Shown: piece after piece, positions 55,690 through 63,887 of the stretch
Numbering within the stretch: position 1 is the first letter of the stretch
Layout: every line of letters begins with the position of its first letter
DNA from: Bradyrhizobium sp. Ce-3
GTDB lineage: Bacteria > Pseudomonadota > Alphaproteobacteria > Rhizobiales > Xanthobacteraceae
Length of the DNA: 64,000 nt
Reading direction: 5' to 3'
Assembly: GCF_022835695.1 (NCBI RefSeq)
Contig: NZ_BQUV01000009.1
Coordinates: 186,001-250,000, forward strand
Translations under genes and position numbers: made by a program
The notes under the pieces: generated by a model
Databases searched by the model: none
Seen by the model: the letters and a program-made list of their open reading frames with translations, nothing else
What the model was told of the DNA's origin: nothing

Positions 55690-56196
55690 CTAGTCCAGAT
55701 CGATGCGGAAGGGCCGGCCTTCGACGCTCATGCTGCCGGGACCCATCGCGTCGAGCGCGCGCAGCATCCGGCCCTCGCGCCCCAGCGCCTTGTCGGCGAG
55801 GCTGACGATCAGCCGGTTGGGCGCTGCGATCGGCGAGGCCGCGCGGATCAGCCGGGCGATGGACATTTCGTCGCGGTGCGGATTGAGCGCGCAGACGGTG
55901 GCGAATGCGCTCGCGGTCGAACGGCTGATGCCGGCGTAGCAATGCACCACCATCGGCGCGCGGCGATCCCAGCCGCGCACGAAGGCCAGCACGCGCTCGA
56001 TATGCGTCTCGTTCGGCGCCACGAACCCGTCCATCTGTTCGACGATGTCGTCCATCGACACCTTCAGATGGTTGGCCGGAAGCACGGAGGGCGGCCGCTG
56101 CACCTGGTCGACATTAGCCATCACGGTCAGCACATGGCTGGCGCCGGTGGCACGAACCGTGTCGGAGAGCGCGGCAAGCGAGCAGACGTGAAGCAT
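55690..56196 (-). CDS. Tyrosine phosphatase-like (dual-specificity type) protein
   Basis: A 168-residue protein with the cysteine phosphatase loop VVHCYAGISRSTAS: His85, nucleophile Cys86 and Arg92 in the HCxxxxxR pattern. The general acid is likely Asp49 or Asp50 in VSMDDIVEQ. It should hydrolyse phosphotyrosine or another phosphomonoester. It follows the HD-hydrolase gene in the same direction, 119 bases after its stop. Confidence 0.87.
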   Translation of the reverse strand: MLHVCSLAALSDTVRATGASHVLTVMANVDQVQRPPSVLPANHLKVSMDDIVEQMDGFVAPNETHIERVLAFVRGWDRRAPMVVHCYAGISRSTASAFATVCALNPHRDEMSIARLIRAASPIAAPNRLIVSLADKALGREGRMLRALDAMGPGSMSVEGRPFRIDLD

Positions 56197-56315
56197 GATG
56201 GTCCTTGGCTATCGGTATGCCCGATTATAACGGCTGCTCCCGGGTGGGCAAAGCCGCGCGGCGCCATGCCTGCTGTTCGTTTTGCGGCGCAACCGGCGGC
56301 GCGTCTCGGTGCCGC

Positions 56316-56927
56316 CTATGACCCGTGCAAGGTCTTGAAGCGCTCGAGGAACTGCTTTTCGGCCCGCGCTGCGGTCCAAGGCGTCAGATAATCGCGCTCA
56401 GTCGCCTCCGGCAATTCCGGGTCGCGACCGAACAGCCGCTTGGCTTCGGCCTGCGAAAATCCCGCCAGATGCGTCGCCTCGAGATAGGCGGCGCCGCGAT
56501 CGGCGGCCTTGATCTGCTGGGTGATCTCGTCCGCCAGCACCGCAGGCAGGCCGAAGCGGATATGGATCGCCGACAGCAGCCGCTTCTCCACCGCCTTGTA
56601 TTCGCCGGCCAGCACCGCCTTGAACGGCGAGATCATGTCGCCGATGACGTATTCCGGTGCGTCATGCAGCAGTGCGGCGAGCCGATGGCTGATGTCGACG
56701 CGCGGCGTCTGCTGGCGCATCACGGCTTCGACCAGCAGCGTGTGCTGCGCCACCGAGAAGATGTGCGCGCCGGAGGTCTGGCCATTCCAGCGCGCGACCC
56801 GCGCCAGGCCGTGGGCGATGTCGGCGATCTCGATGTCGAGCGGCGAGGGGTCGAGCAGGTCCAGCCGGCGTCCCGACAACATCCGCTGCCAGGCGCGGAC
56901 CGTCACCGTCGAGTTGCGCGCGGTCAT
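56316..56927 (-). CDS. HD domain phosphohydrolase (YfbR-like)
   Basis: A 203-residue metal-dependent hydrolase. The HD signature is split over HIFSVAQHTLLVEAV and RLAALLHDAPEYVIGDM, with the last aspartate near IKAADRGAAYLEA. Relatives cleave deoxynucleoside monophosphates. The start overlaps the tag stop by four bases, so its synthesis is coupled to the DNA glycosylase; cleaning the nucleotide pool after base removal would fit, as inference. Confidence 0.87.
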   Translation of the reverse strand: MTARNSTVTVRAWQRMLSGRRLDLLDPSPLDIEIADIAHGLARVARWNGQTSGAHIFSVAQHTLLVEAVMRQQTPRVDISHRLAALLHDAPEYVIGDMISPFKAVLAGEYKAVEKRLLSAIHIRFGLPAVLADEITQQIKAADRGAAYLEATHLAGFSQAEAKRLFGRDPELPEATERDYLTPWTAARAEKQFLERFKTLHGS

Positions 56928-57550
56928 TTCTTCTTGAGTCGCGGCGTACGGAGCTTGCCGCTGCAGGTCTGGTGGCAGAAGCAGGTGACGAGGTGATCGT
57001 TGACCATGCCGGTGGCCTGCATGAAGGCGTAGACGATAGTGGGACCGACGAATTTGAAGCCGCGCGCGCCGAGCTCCTTGGAGACCTTGATCGAGACCGG
57101 CGTCGAGGCCGGCACGCTCGCGGTGGTCTTGAACAGATTGACCTTCGGCTTGCCGTCGACGAAGTCCCACAGGAATTTCGAGAAGCCGGGGCCCTTCTCC
57201 ATGATCTCGAGATACGACTTTGCGCTCGCCACCGTGCCTTCGATCTTGGCGCGGTTGCGGACGATGCCGGCGTCGTTCATCAGCGCATGCACCTTCTTGT
57301 CGGTGTAGCGCGCGATCTTCTCGGGCTGGAAATCGTCGAACGCTTTGCGAAAATTCTCGCGCTTGCGCAGGATCGTGATCCAGGACAGGCCGGCCTGGAA
57401 GCCATCGAGGATCAGCTTTTCATAGAGCGCGCGGTCGTCATATTCCGGCACGCCCCATTCATTGTCGTGATAGGCGACATAGAACGCGTCCTCGCCCGGC
57501 CACGGGCAGCGCGTCTTGCCGTCGGGATGCAGTTGCGCGGTACGGCTCAT
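56924..57550 (-). CDS. tag: DNA-3-methyladenine glycosylase I
   Basis: A 208-residue DNA repair enzyme that removes 3-methyladenine. Family motifs are RCPWPGEDAFYVAYHDNEWGVP, FQAGLSWITILRKRENFRKAF and the C-terminal DHLVTCFCHQTC; Cys15 and the late His/Cys residues form the zinc snap. It lies between ygfZ and the HD hydrolase, overlapping each by four bases. Confidence 0.96.
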   Translation of the reverse strand: MSRTAQLHPDGKTRCPWPGEDAFYVAYHDNEWGVPEYDDRALYEKLILDGFQAGLSWITILRKRENFRKAFDDFQPEKIARYTDKKVHALMNDAGIVRNRAKIEGTVASAKSYLEIMEKGPGFSKFLWDFVDGKPKVNLFKTTASVPASTPVSIKVSKELGARGFKFVGPTIVYAFMQATGMVNDHLVTCFCHQTCSGKLRTPRLKKK

Positions 57551-58428
57551 GCGACGGTCTGCTTGGGTGTGATGCGAACAGCGTTCGGGTCGGCGAGATG
57601 CAGCGCCAGGCCGCCCGCTGTCAGCGGCAGGCCGGCGTCGAGCGCATCGGCGACGCGGTCGATGCGGACCAGCGCCAGGCCGCTCTCGCCGGCGGTCGAG
57701 CCCATGGTGCCGACCTGCTTGTCGCCGGCGAGGATCGTCGCGCCGGTCTCAGGCGCGGGGCCGTCGAGCACGACCTTCACGGTACGCGTGCGCGCCGTGC
57801 CGCGATGCTGCATGCGTGAGACGACCTCCTGGCCGACATAGCAGCCCTTGTCGAAATCGACGCCGTGCAGGTGGTCCATGTTGGTCTCGTGCGGGAAGGC
57901 GTCGCCATACATGAAGTCGAGCCCGCCGCGCGGCACGCCGGTCGCGATCCGATGCGCCTCATAGGCGCTGCTATCGACGAGATCGGCGCCGATCAGGTCA
58001 GCGAGCTTCTGCTTCAGGTCTTCCGGGATCAGGATACGCCAGCCGAGCGCGCTGTTGCGCGGATCGGCGAAAGCGAGATCGGGTGTCGCGGCCGGCTCGC
58101 CATCCCAGGCCGCCAGCACGCCGAGGCTGTCGGAGAGGTTCTCGACCACGACCTTGGCGCGCAGCTTGTAGAAGCCGAGCTTGTCGGCGAGCCCCTTGGC
58201 GAGCGCGCGCGGCGCATCGATTAGGAAGCCGCCGCCATGGCCAGCCGGCACCTCGGTGATCAGAAAATCGACGATGATCTTGCCCTGCGGCGTCAGCAGC
58301 GCGCCGAACCGGGCCTGTCCCGGCTGCAACTGTTCGACGTCGGTCGTAACGAGGCCGTTGAGGAAGTTACGGGCGTCTTCGCCAGAGACCTTGATCACGC
58401 CCCGATCTGGAAGAAACGCTGCTTTCAT
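57547..58428 (-). CDS. ygfZ: Folate-binding Fe-S cluster assembly/repair protein YgfZ
   Basis: A 293-residue GcvT-like protein that uses tetrahydrofolate to help maturation or repair of certain Fe-S enzymes. The diagnostic motif is DKGCYVGQEVVSRMQHRG. The N-terminal VIKVSGEDARNFLNGLVTTDV and LLTPQGKIIVDF are also typical. ATG 58428 is chosen; an in-frame ATG eight codons upstream is possible. It heads the leftward group ygfZ-tag-HD hydrolase and is divergent from dihydroorotase. Confidence 0.95.
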   Translation of the reverse strand: MKAAFLPDRGVIKVSGEDARNFLNGLVTTDVEQLQPGQARFGALLTPQGKIIVDFLITEVPAGHGGGFLIDAPRALAKGLADKLGFYKLRAKVVVENLSDSLGVLAAWDGEPAATPDLAFADPRNSALGWRILIPEDLKQKLADLIGADLVDSSAYEAHRIATGVPRGGLDFMYGDAFPHETNMDHLHGVDFDKGCYVGQEVVSRMQHRGTARTRTVKVVLDGPAPETGATILAGDKQVGTMGSTAGESGLALVRIDRVADALDAGLPLTAGGLALHLADPNAVRITPKQTVA

Positions 58429-58557
58429 TCGCAAAATTGGCTCTTTTTCCAAGTTCCTTGGGAAACGCGGTTCTCGCGGATATCCCCAGCCAAGCTAAGG
58501 CGCTACAGTGCGCCGAACAAGGCCCGCGCGACACCCGAAAGCGGGCGCCGAGGACCG

Positions 58558-59892
58558 ATGAATCAGCATTTTGACACCATTCTAAAATCCGGCACCGTGG
58601 TCAATCAGGACGGCGAGGGCGTGCGCGATATCGGCGTCACCAATGGCCGCATCGCCGCGATCGGATCGCTCGGCCAGGCCTCGGCCGGCGAGGTGATCGA
58701 CTGCAAGGGCCTGCACATCCTGCCCGGCGTGATGGACACGCAGGTGCATTTCCGCGAGCCCGGCCTGACGCAGAAGGAAGATCTCGAGACCGGCTCGCGC
58801 AGCGCCGTGATGGGCGGGGTGACCGCTGTGTTCGAGATGCCGAACACCAATCCGCTGACGGTCACCGAAGAGGCGTTCACCGACAAGATCAAGCGCGGCC
58901 ACCATCGCATGCATTGTGATTTCGCGTTCTTCATCGGCGGCACCCGCGAGAACGTGCAGGACCTGCCGGAGCTGGAGCGCGCACCGGGCTGCGCCGGCGT
59001 CAAGGTGTTCATCGGCTCCTCCACCGGCGCGCTGCTGGTCGAGGACGACGAGAGCCTGCGGCGGATCTTTCAGGTGATCCGGCGTCGCGCCGCGTTCCAC
59101 GCCGAGGACGAATACCGCCTCAACGAGCGCAAGCCGCTGCGCATCGAGGGCGATCCGCGCTCGCATCCGGTGTGGCGCGACGAGACCGCAGCCCTGATGG
59201 CGACCGAGCGGCTGGTCAATCTCGCGCGCGAGACCGGCAAGCGCATCCACGTGCTGCACATCTCGACCAAGGAAGAGATCGTCTATCTGCGCGACCACAA
59301 GGATGTCGCCTCCTGCGAGGCGACGCCGCATCACCTCACGATGGCCGCGCCCGAATGCTATGAGCGGCTCGGCACGCTGGCGCAGATGAACCCGCCGGTG
59401 CGTTCGGCCGATCACCGCGCCGGCATCTGGTACGGCATCGAGCAGGGCATCATCGACGTGCTCGGCTCGGACCACGCGCCGCATACGCTGGAGGAGAAGC
59501 AGAAGACCTATCCGGCCTCGCCGTCGGGCATGACCGGCGTGCAGACGCTGGTGCCGCTGATGCTCGATCACGTCAACGCCGGGCGGCTGTCGTTACAGCG
59601 CTTCGTCGATCTCACCAGCGCGGGTCCGGCGCGGCTGTTCAACATCGCCTGCAAGGGCCGCATCGCGGCGGGCTACGATGCCGACTTCACCATCGTCGAT
59701 CTGAAGCGCAGCGAGACCATCACCAACAAATGGGTCGCCTCGCGCGCGGGCTGGACGCCCTATGACGGCGTACGGGTGCAGGGCTGGCCGGTCGGTACCT
59801 TCGTGCGCGGCAAGCGGGTGATGTGGCAAGGCGAACTGACGACGCCGTCGACAGGCGAACCGGTCCGGTTCCTGGAGACGCTGAAACCGTAG
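58558..59892 (+). CDS. pyrC: Dihydroorotase, QxH type
   Basis: A 444-residue cytoplasmic zinc amidohydrolase of pyrimidine synthesis. The usual HxH zinc motif reads Gln62-Val-His64 (MDTQVHFREPGLT); the same Q replacement is known in a branch of dihydroorotases, including those of Bacteroidetes. Other sites are VKVFIGSSTGALL, FHAEDEYR, HVLHISTKEE, EATPHHLTM and LGSDHAPHT with the catalytic aspartate. GAGG lies just before ATG 58558; the long in-frame extension is the complement of ygfZ. Hydantoinase-like activity cannot be excluded. Confidence 0.9.
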   Translation: MNQHFDTILKSGTVVNQDGEGVRDIGVTNGRIAAIGSLGQASAGEVIDCKGLHILPGVMDTQVHFREPGLTQKEDLETGSRSAVMGGVTAVFEMPNTNPLTVTEEAFTDKIKRGHHRMHCDFAFFIGGTRENVQDLPELERAPGCAGVKVFIGSSTGALLVEDDESLRRIFQVIRRRAAFHAEDEYRLNERKPLRIEGDPRSHPVWRDETAALMATERLVNLARETGKRIHVLHISTKEEIVYLRDHKDVASCEATPHHLTMAAPECYERLGTLAQMNPPVRSADHRAGIWYGIEQGIIDVLGSDHAPHTLEEKQKTYPASPSGMTGVQTLVPLMLDHVNAGRLSLQRFVDLTSAGPARLFNIACKGRIAAGYDADFTIVDLKRSETITNKWVASRAGWTPYDGVRVQGWPVGTFVRGKRVMWQGELTTPSTGEPVRFLETLKP

Positions 59893-59898
59893 AGGGGG

Positions 59899-60168
59899 TT
59901 ACTGCCGGGCGAGCGCCAGCGAGAACTCGCCGTTGCGCACCCGCGCGGCGAGGCCCTCGGCGAACTTCGCCACCGCGTCCTCGCCATAGGTGCCGACCAG
60001 TTCGGCTAGCGCTGCGAACAGGCTCGCCTGCGCCAGGCAGTCGCCATCGACGCCGTCGTGACGCGCTTCCGCCCAGGCCTCGTTCAAATAGCCCAGCGCG
60101 GCCTGCTTCTGCTCGTGATCGGGACGCGGATCGTCGTGATGATGGGGGAAGGACGCTGGATGGCGCAT
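59899..60168 (-). CDS. Conserved hypothetical protein, 89 residues
   Basis: A small helical protein with a His-rich start (HPASFPHHHDDPRPDHEQ) followed by AALGYLNEAWAEARHDGVDGDCLAQASLFAAL and ELVGTYGEDAVAKFAEGLAARV. No family is recognised. The His-rich head may bind metal. It is convergent with dihydroorotase (six bases between stops). ATG 60168 is chosen; an upstream in-frame ATG at 60261 would add 31 residues of less typical composition. Confidence 0.65.
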   Translation of the reverse strand: MRHPASFPHHHDDPRPDHEQKQAALGYLNEAWAEARHDGVDGDCLAQASLFAALAELVGTYGEDAVAKFAEGLAARVRNGEFSLALARQ

Positions 60169-60324
60169 GAAACTCTGCAAAAATGTATGCGCGCGGTCCG
60201 AGGAGCGAACCACTGCGACGTGCGAGATGTACCACGCATGCGGGTACCGCCTAGCCCACATCTTTCGAAAAGGTTAACGGCCGCTTCGGCATTTAAAGGG
60301 GAATTCCTGGTATCCCCGCCGCGA

Positions 60325-60981
60325 TCAGCCAAATGAGCTGTGGATATGGTCCAGCACCGCGCGCGGCGAGGCGCACAGATGGCTGGCGCCGGCCTCGGTC
60401 AGCTCCTCCGGCGTACCGTAGCCATAGGTGACGCCGATCGCGCGGACGCCGTTTCGCGTCGCCCCGATCACGTCATGACTGCGGTCGCCGATCATCAGGG
60501 CGCGCGCCGGATCGGCTCCGGTCCGCTGCAGCGCATAGGCCAGCAGGTCGACCTTGTTGACCCGGGTTCCGTCGAGCTCCGAGCCGAACACATGGTCGAA
60601 ATAACCGCTGAGGCCGAAATGGGCGATGATCCGGGTCGCGAACACATGCGGCTTCGAGGTCGCCACGAACATCCGGCCCGGCCGCCCGCGCAGCTCCGCC
60701 AGCACCTCGGCGATATCGGGATAGACGGCGTTCTCGAACAGCCCGACATCGCCGAACCGCTCGCGGTAGAGCTCGACCGCGCGGTCGGCAAGCTCCTCGC
60801 CGCCGAGCAGCATCGCAAAGCTCGCCCTTAAGGGAGGCCCGATGCACCAGGTCAGTTCATCCTGCGACGGAACCGGGCGGCCGAGCTTTTCCAGCGCATA
60901 CTGGATCGAGCCGGTGATGCCGGGCTTCGGGTCGGTCAGGGTGCCGTCGAGGTCGAAGAAGATCGCGCGGTCAGTTGGCAT
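60325..60981 (-). CDS. HAD hydrolase, phosphoglycolate phosphatase-like
   Basis: A 218-residue phosphatase. HAD motif I is IFFDLDGTLTDPKPG, motif II FVATSKPHVF, motif III the lysine in GTRVNKVDLL, and motif IV MIGDRSHDVIGATRNG. The cap and length match Gph/5'-nucleotidase-like enzymes; the substrate is uncertain. Its start overlaps the last 11 bases of the TIGR02301 gene, so the pair is coupled. Confidence 0.9.
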   Translation of the reverse strand: MPTDRAIFFDLDGTLTDPKPGITGSIQYALEKLGRPVPSQDELTWCIGPPLRASFAMLLGGEELADRAVELYRERFGDVGLFENAVYPDIAEVLAELRGRPGRMFVATSKPHVFATRIIAHFGLSGYFDHVFGSELDGTRVNKVDLLAYALQRTGADPARALMIGDRSHDVIGATRNGVRAIGVTYGYGTPEELTEAGASHLCASPRAVLDHIHSSFG

Positions 60982-61348
60982 AGCGGGCCGTCAGGTCGCG
61001 GGAGATCTTCGAGCCTTCCTCGATGTAGCGGCGGATCGCCACCGTGGCTGCGGGGGTGCAGGTCCGGTAGGTCTGCTGGAAGCCGTTATAGCCGCGGTTG
61101 AAGCCCGCAACCATGCGGGCGCGGCGGTCGCCGGACGGGGTCTCGGCATCGATCAGCGCCTGCATCTCGTTGCGCCATTTGGCGCCCTCGTTGGAGCCGC
61201 AGATGCCACGGAGATAGTGCAGGGCACCGAGGATCTCGGCCAGCCGCTGCAGGTCGCCGTCGAACGGCGCAGCCGCGTCCTGCGCCCGGGCGGGCGTCGC
61301 AAGGCATGCCGACATCAGGATCACAACGGCGAGAAAGGCTTTGGTCAT
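60971..61348 (-). CDS. Secreted TIGR02301 family protein
   Basis: A 125-residue exported protein with signal peptide MTKAFLAVVILMSACLATPARA. The mature part LQRLAEILGALHYLRGICG, WRNEMQALIDAE, RMVAGFNRGYNGFQQTYRTC matches TIGR02301, a family restricted to Rhizobiales-like bacteria, of unknown function. The two cysteines (RGICG and YRTC) may form a disulfide. It is followed by the HAD phosphatase gene with overlap. Confidence 0.88.
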   Translation of the reverse strand: MTKAFLAVVILMSACLATPARAQDAAAPFDGDLQRLAEILGALHYLRGICGSNEGAKWRNEMQALIDAETPSGDRRARMVAGFNRGYNGFQQTYRTCTPAATVAIRRYIEEGSKISRDLTARYAN

Positions 61349-61434
61349 CAGGGGTTCCGGAACGGCCGTGGTATGCCCCCTCAATGCGCCCGAGGCAAGG
61401 CGGCAGAGGCCGCCCAAGCGCCCCAAAAGGGGCC

Positions 61435-61866
61435 TCAGACCAGCCGCCGGGCGGCCGCAATCACCTCATGGAGGCCGCCGGTGACCTTGAGGTCGCCGAT
61501 CTCTTCCGGCGCCAGCCATTTGAAATCGTCATGCTCGTCGTTGAGGACCGGCTCGCGCGAGGCCCAGCGCGCCGCGAAGCTCATGATCAGATAATGACCG
61601 GTGCCCGGACCGGTCGGCAGCACCTCGCGCCAGCCGGCCAGGCCTAAGATCTCGACCCGCAGCCCAGTCTCCTCGTCGATCTCCCGGTGCAGGGCGGTGT
61701 GCAGCGTCTCGCCGAACTCGACCCGGCCGCCGGGCAGCGAATAGAAGCCCTTGCCCGGCGAGCGGGCGCGGCGGACCAGCAGCACCTTGCCGTCGCGGAA
61801 AATCACGCCGGAGACGGCGAGCTGCGGGCGGGTCGGGGGTTCGGGAGAGGTCAAGGCAATCGGCAA
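61435..61866 (-). CDS. NUDIX hydrolase
   Basis: A 143-residue hydrolase with a complete NUDIX box, GRVEFGETLHTALHREIDEE followed by TGL. It removes nucleoside-diphosphate-linked groups; the substrate is unknown, with ADP-ribose or oxidised nucleotides as common options. No ATG is available near the expected start; TTG at 61866 or four codons later is used here. Its upstream flank is an interspersed repeat that starts 13 bases away, so the natural start region may have been altered by insertion. Confidence 0.87.
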   Translation of the reverse strand: MPIALTSPEPPTRPQLAVSGVIFRDGKVLLVRRARSPGKGFYSLPGGRVEFGETLHTALHREIDEETGLRVEILGLAGWREVLPTGPGTGHYLIMSFAARWASREPVLNDEHDDFKWLAPEEIGDLKVTGGLHEVIAAARRLV

Positions 61867-61878
61867 CCGGTTTCAGGA

Positions 61879-61923
61879 GCATGATCCGGAAAAGTGGGGA
61901 CCGGTTTTCCGAAAAGATCATGC
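61879..61923. repeat. 'gcatgatc' repeat family, copy 3
   Basis: Ends GCATGATCCGGAAAA and TTTTCCGAAAAGATCATGC are inverted with GTGGGGACCGG between. It is the closest to a simple hairpin among the copies in this window. Confidence 0.85.
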
Positions 61924-61955
61924 TCAAGCAAGGAAATTCCATCTTGCCCGATATC

Positions 61956-62456
61956 TCAGGCGCTCGCCATGATGCTGTCGACATCGGCCTCTGCGGCGCC
62001 GTTGATGATGCCGGCGGTCTGCATCACCAGCGGCTTGACCCAGACGATGGCCTGCTCGGCGAGCGCAACCCGGCTCTTGTCCTGATGCAACTGCCGCATC
62101 GCGGCGCCGACCTCGGTCAGGATCCTGGTCATGCTGGCGGTGAGCTGGTCGAATTCTACCCGGATCCGGGCATCGGCGGTCTCATAGGATTCGATCGCCA
62201 GGTCACGCGCCTTGAAATTGGATGCGGTGAAATGCTCGGCATAGGACAGCGGCTGCCATTCCAGGAAATCGTCGGCGCATTCCGGCAGGTCCGGCACCAT
62301 CTCCAGCAGCATGATGGCTTCGTTGAAGTGATTGAGGTAGTCGGTGGCAAGCCCGGTGCGGGGATTGATGTTGGCGGCGCGCAACAGCGCCGCCCGGGCC
62401 TCGTCGGGGTACGTCGGTCGCGGGGAGGAGCCCGCTATGGCGGCCGTTGAGGTCAT
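61956..62456 (-). CDS. Conserved hypothetical helical protein
   Basis: A 166-residue, probably all-helical soluble protein. DYLNHFNEAIMLLEMVPDLPE, DDFLEWQPLSYAEHF and DQLTASMTRILTEVGAAMRQL are the main blocks. No named domain is recognised; similar proteins are found in Rhizobiales. It is divergent from the SRAP gene by 62 bases, so the two may share regulation. Confidence 0.75.
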   Translation of the reverse strand: MTSTAAIAGSSPRPTYPDEARAALLRAANINPRTGLATDYLNHFNEAIMLLEMVPDLPECADDFLEWQPLSYAEHFTASNFKARDLAIESYETADARIRVEFDQLTASMTRILTEVGAAMRQLHQDKSRVALAEQAIVWVKPLVMQTAGIINGAAEADVDSIMASA

Positions 62457-62518
62457 TGATCGCAGTCTTTAACGGTCCAAGTTAAGGCAGAATAAACGGA
62501 TACCACTCTGGACGGAAT

Positions 62519-63280
62519 ATGTGCGGACGCTTCGTCATAACCTCGCCGCCGGCGGCCTTGCGCGAGATGTTCGGCTATATCGAGCAGCCGAATTTTCCGC
62601 CACGGTATAATGTTGCGCCGACCCAGCCGATCCCGGTGGTGCTGCTGCAGAATGGCGGCCGGCATTTTCAACTGATGCGCTGGGGCCTGATCCCGTCCTG
62701 GGTCAAGGACCCCCGCACGTTCTCGCTGCTGATCAACGCGCGCTCCGAGACGGTGCGCGAGAAGCCGGCGTTCAAGAACGCGATCAAGCGCCGCCGCGCG
62801 CTGATCCCGGCCGACGGCTATTACGAATGGCAGGATGCCGGCGGCCGCAAGCGGCCGTTCTTCATCCATCGCCGCGACGGCCATCCGCTCGCCTTCGCCG
62901 CGCTCGCCGAGACCTGGATGGGCCCGAACGGCGAGGAGCAGGACACGGTCGCGATCGTCACCGCGCCGGCGAGCCCCGATCTCGCGCAGCTGCATCACCG
63001 CGTGCCCGTCACGGTCCGGCCCGAGCAATTCGCGCGCTGGCTCGATTGCCTGCCCAACGACGTCGACGACGTGATGCCGCTGCTGAAGGGACCCGATGTC
63101 GGCGAGTTCGCCTGGCACCAGGTGACGATGCGGGTCAACGCGGTTGCCAACGACGACGCGCAATTGCTGCTGCCGATGACCGCGGAGGAAATCGCAGCGG
63201 AGGATGCACCGGCGCCGAAGAAGGCAGCAGTGCGCAAGACGCCGGTGCGGGAGGATGACGGGCAGGGGTCGTTGTTTTGA
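62519..63280 (+). CDS. SRAP domain protein (YedK/HMCES)
   Basis: A 253-residue protein that shields abasic sites in single-stranded DNA by a covalent thiazolidine link through Cys2 (MCGRF). Other active-site residues are Asn73 (LLINARSE), Glu103 (YYEW) and His160 (LHHRVPV). After the SRAP fold an Ala/Lys-rich tail leads to a C-terminal GQGSLF, which resembles the beta-clamp-binding pentapeptide QxxLF. No LexA-type GTTC-N7-GTTC box was seen upstream. Confidence 0.94.
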   Translation: MCGRFVITSPPAALREMFGYIEQPNFPPRYNVAPTQPIPVVLLQNGGRHFQLMRWGLIPSWVKDPRTFSLLINARSETVREKPAFKNAIKRRRALIPADGYYEWQDAGGRKRPFFIHRRDGHPLAFAALAETWMGPNGEEQDTVAIVTAPASPDLAQLHHRVPVTVRPEQFARWLDCLPNDVDDVMPLLKGPDVGEFAWHQVTMRVNAVANDDAQLLLPMTAEEIAAEDAPAPKKAAVRKTPVREDDGQGSLF

Positions 63281-63336
63281 GGGCTGGCTGAGGAAGAGCG
63301 ATGCGCGGTGAAGACAGCGCGCTGCTCTCTCCACAT

Positions 63337-63372
63337 CGTCGTCCCGGCGAAGGCCGGGACCCATAACCACCG
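63337..63372. repeat. 'gggacccataaccacc' repeat family, single arm
   Basis: CGTCGTCCCGGCG-AAG-GCCGGGAC followed by CCATAACCACCG. Same arm as in 15095-15217 and 33870-33991, without an inverted partner. Confidence 0.8.
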
Positions 63373-63427
63373 CATTTGCTTGTGAACGGGAACGCGGCCC
63401 CAGCGTCGCGCGTGCGCTCTTTCCACT

Positions 63428-63493
63428 CGTCATTCCCAGGTGCGCGGTTGCGCACCCGAGGGCTCGCGCCAAGTGGCGCGCCCCGGAATGACG
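63428..63493. repeat. 'cgtcattcc' repeat family, copy 2
   Basis: CGTCATTCCC and CCCCGGAATGACG are inverted ends, with GGTGCGC-GGTT-GCGCACC and GCGCCA-AG-TGGCGC hairpins inside. It separates the convergent SRAP and RidA genes. Confidence 0.8.
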
Positions 63494-63496
63494 CCA

Positions 63497-63883
63497 TCAC
63501 CCCTTCACGTGCGCCACGCCCTCGATCTCGATCAGCATCTTCGGATTGGGCAGCGCCAGCACCACGCAGGTGGTGCGCGCGGGATAGGGCGCGGGGCCGA
63601 ACGCACCGGCATAGAGTGCGTTCATGGTGGCGACGTCGCTGGCGCGGGTCAGCAGCACGTTGACCTTGACGAGATCGCGCATCGTCGCGCCCGCCTCATC
63701 CAGCACGCGCTTGAAATTGGTGACGACATTGGCGAACTGCGCCTCGAAGCTGTCCGGCAGCTCGCGGTTGGCGTCGAAGCCGGGAATGCCGGAGATGAAC
63801 AGCAGATCGCCGACGCGGGCGCCGAACGAGAGTGGCGGCGCCTGGACGCCGGGCGGAGGAGGGAAGTGCTTGATTGCAGTCAT
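63497..63883 (-). CDS. RidA/YjgF family protein
   Basis: A 128-residue trimer-forming protein of the enamine/imine deaminase family. Key stretches are VGDLLFISGIPGFDANRELP, FANVVTNFKRVLDEAGATMRDLVKVNVLL and CVVLALPNPKMLIEIEGVA. The canonical RidA arginine (position 105 in E. coli) lies in a CVxVxRLP context; here it reads CVVLALPNP, so this member belongs to an Rid subfamily without that residue and may not be a deaminase. It follows a partial gene four bases upstream. Confidence 0.88.
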   Translation of the reverse strand: MTAIKHFPPPPGVQAPPLSFGARVGDLLFISGIPGFDANRELPDSFEAQFANVVTNFKRVLDEAGATMRDLVKVNVLLTRASDVATMNALYAGAFGPAPYPARTTCVVLALPNPKMLIEIEGVAHVKG

Positions 63884-63887
63884 GAGG

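Noticed and set aside
60971-61460. Alternative leftward frames over the TIGR02301 gene
   Set aside because: They lack signal peptides and family features; the chosen frame has both.
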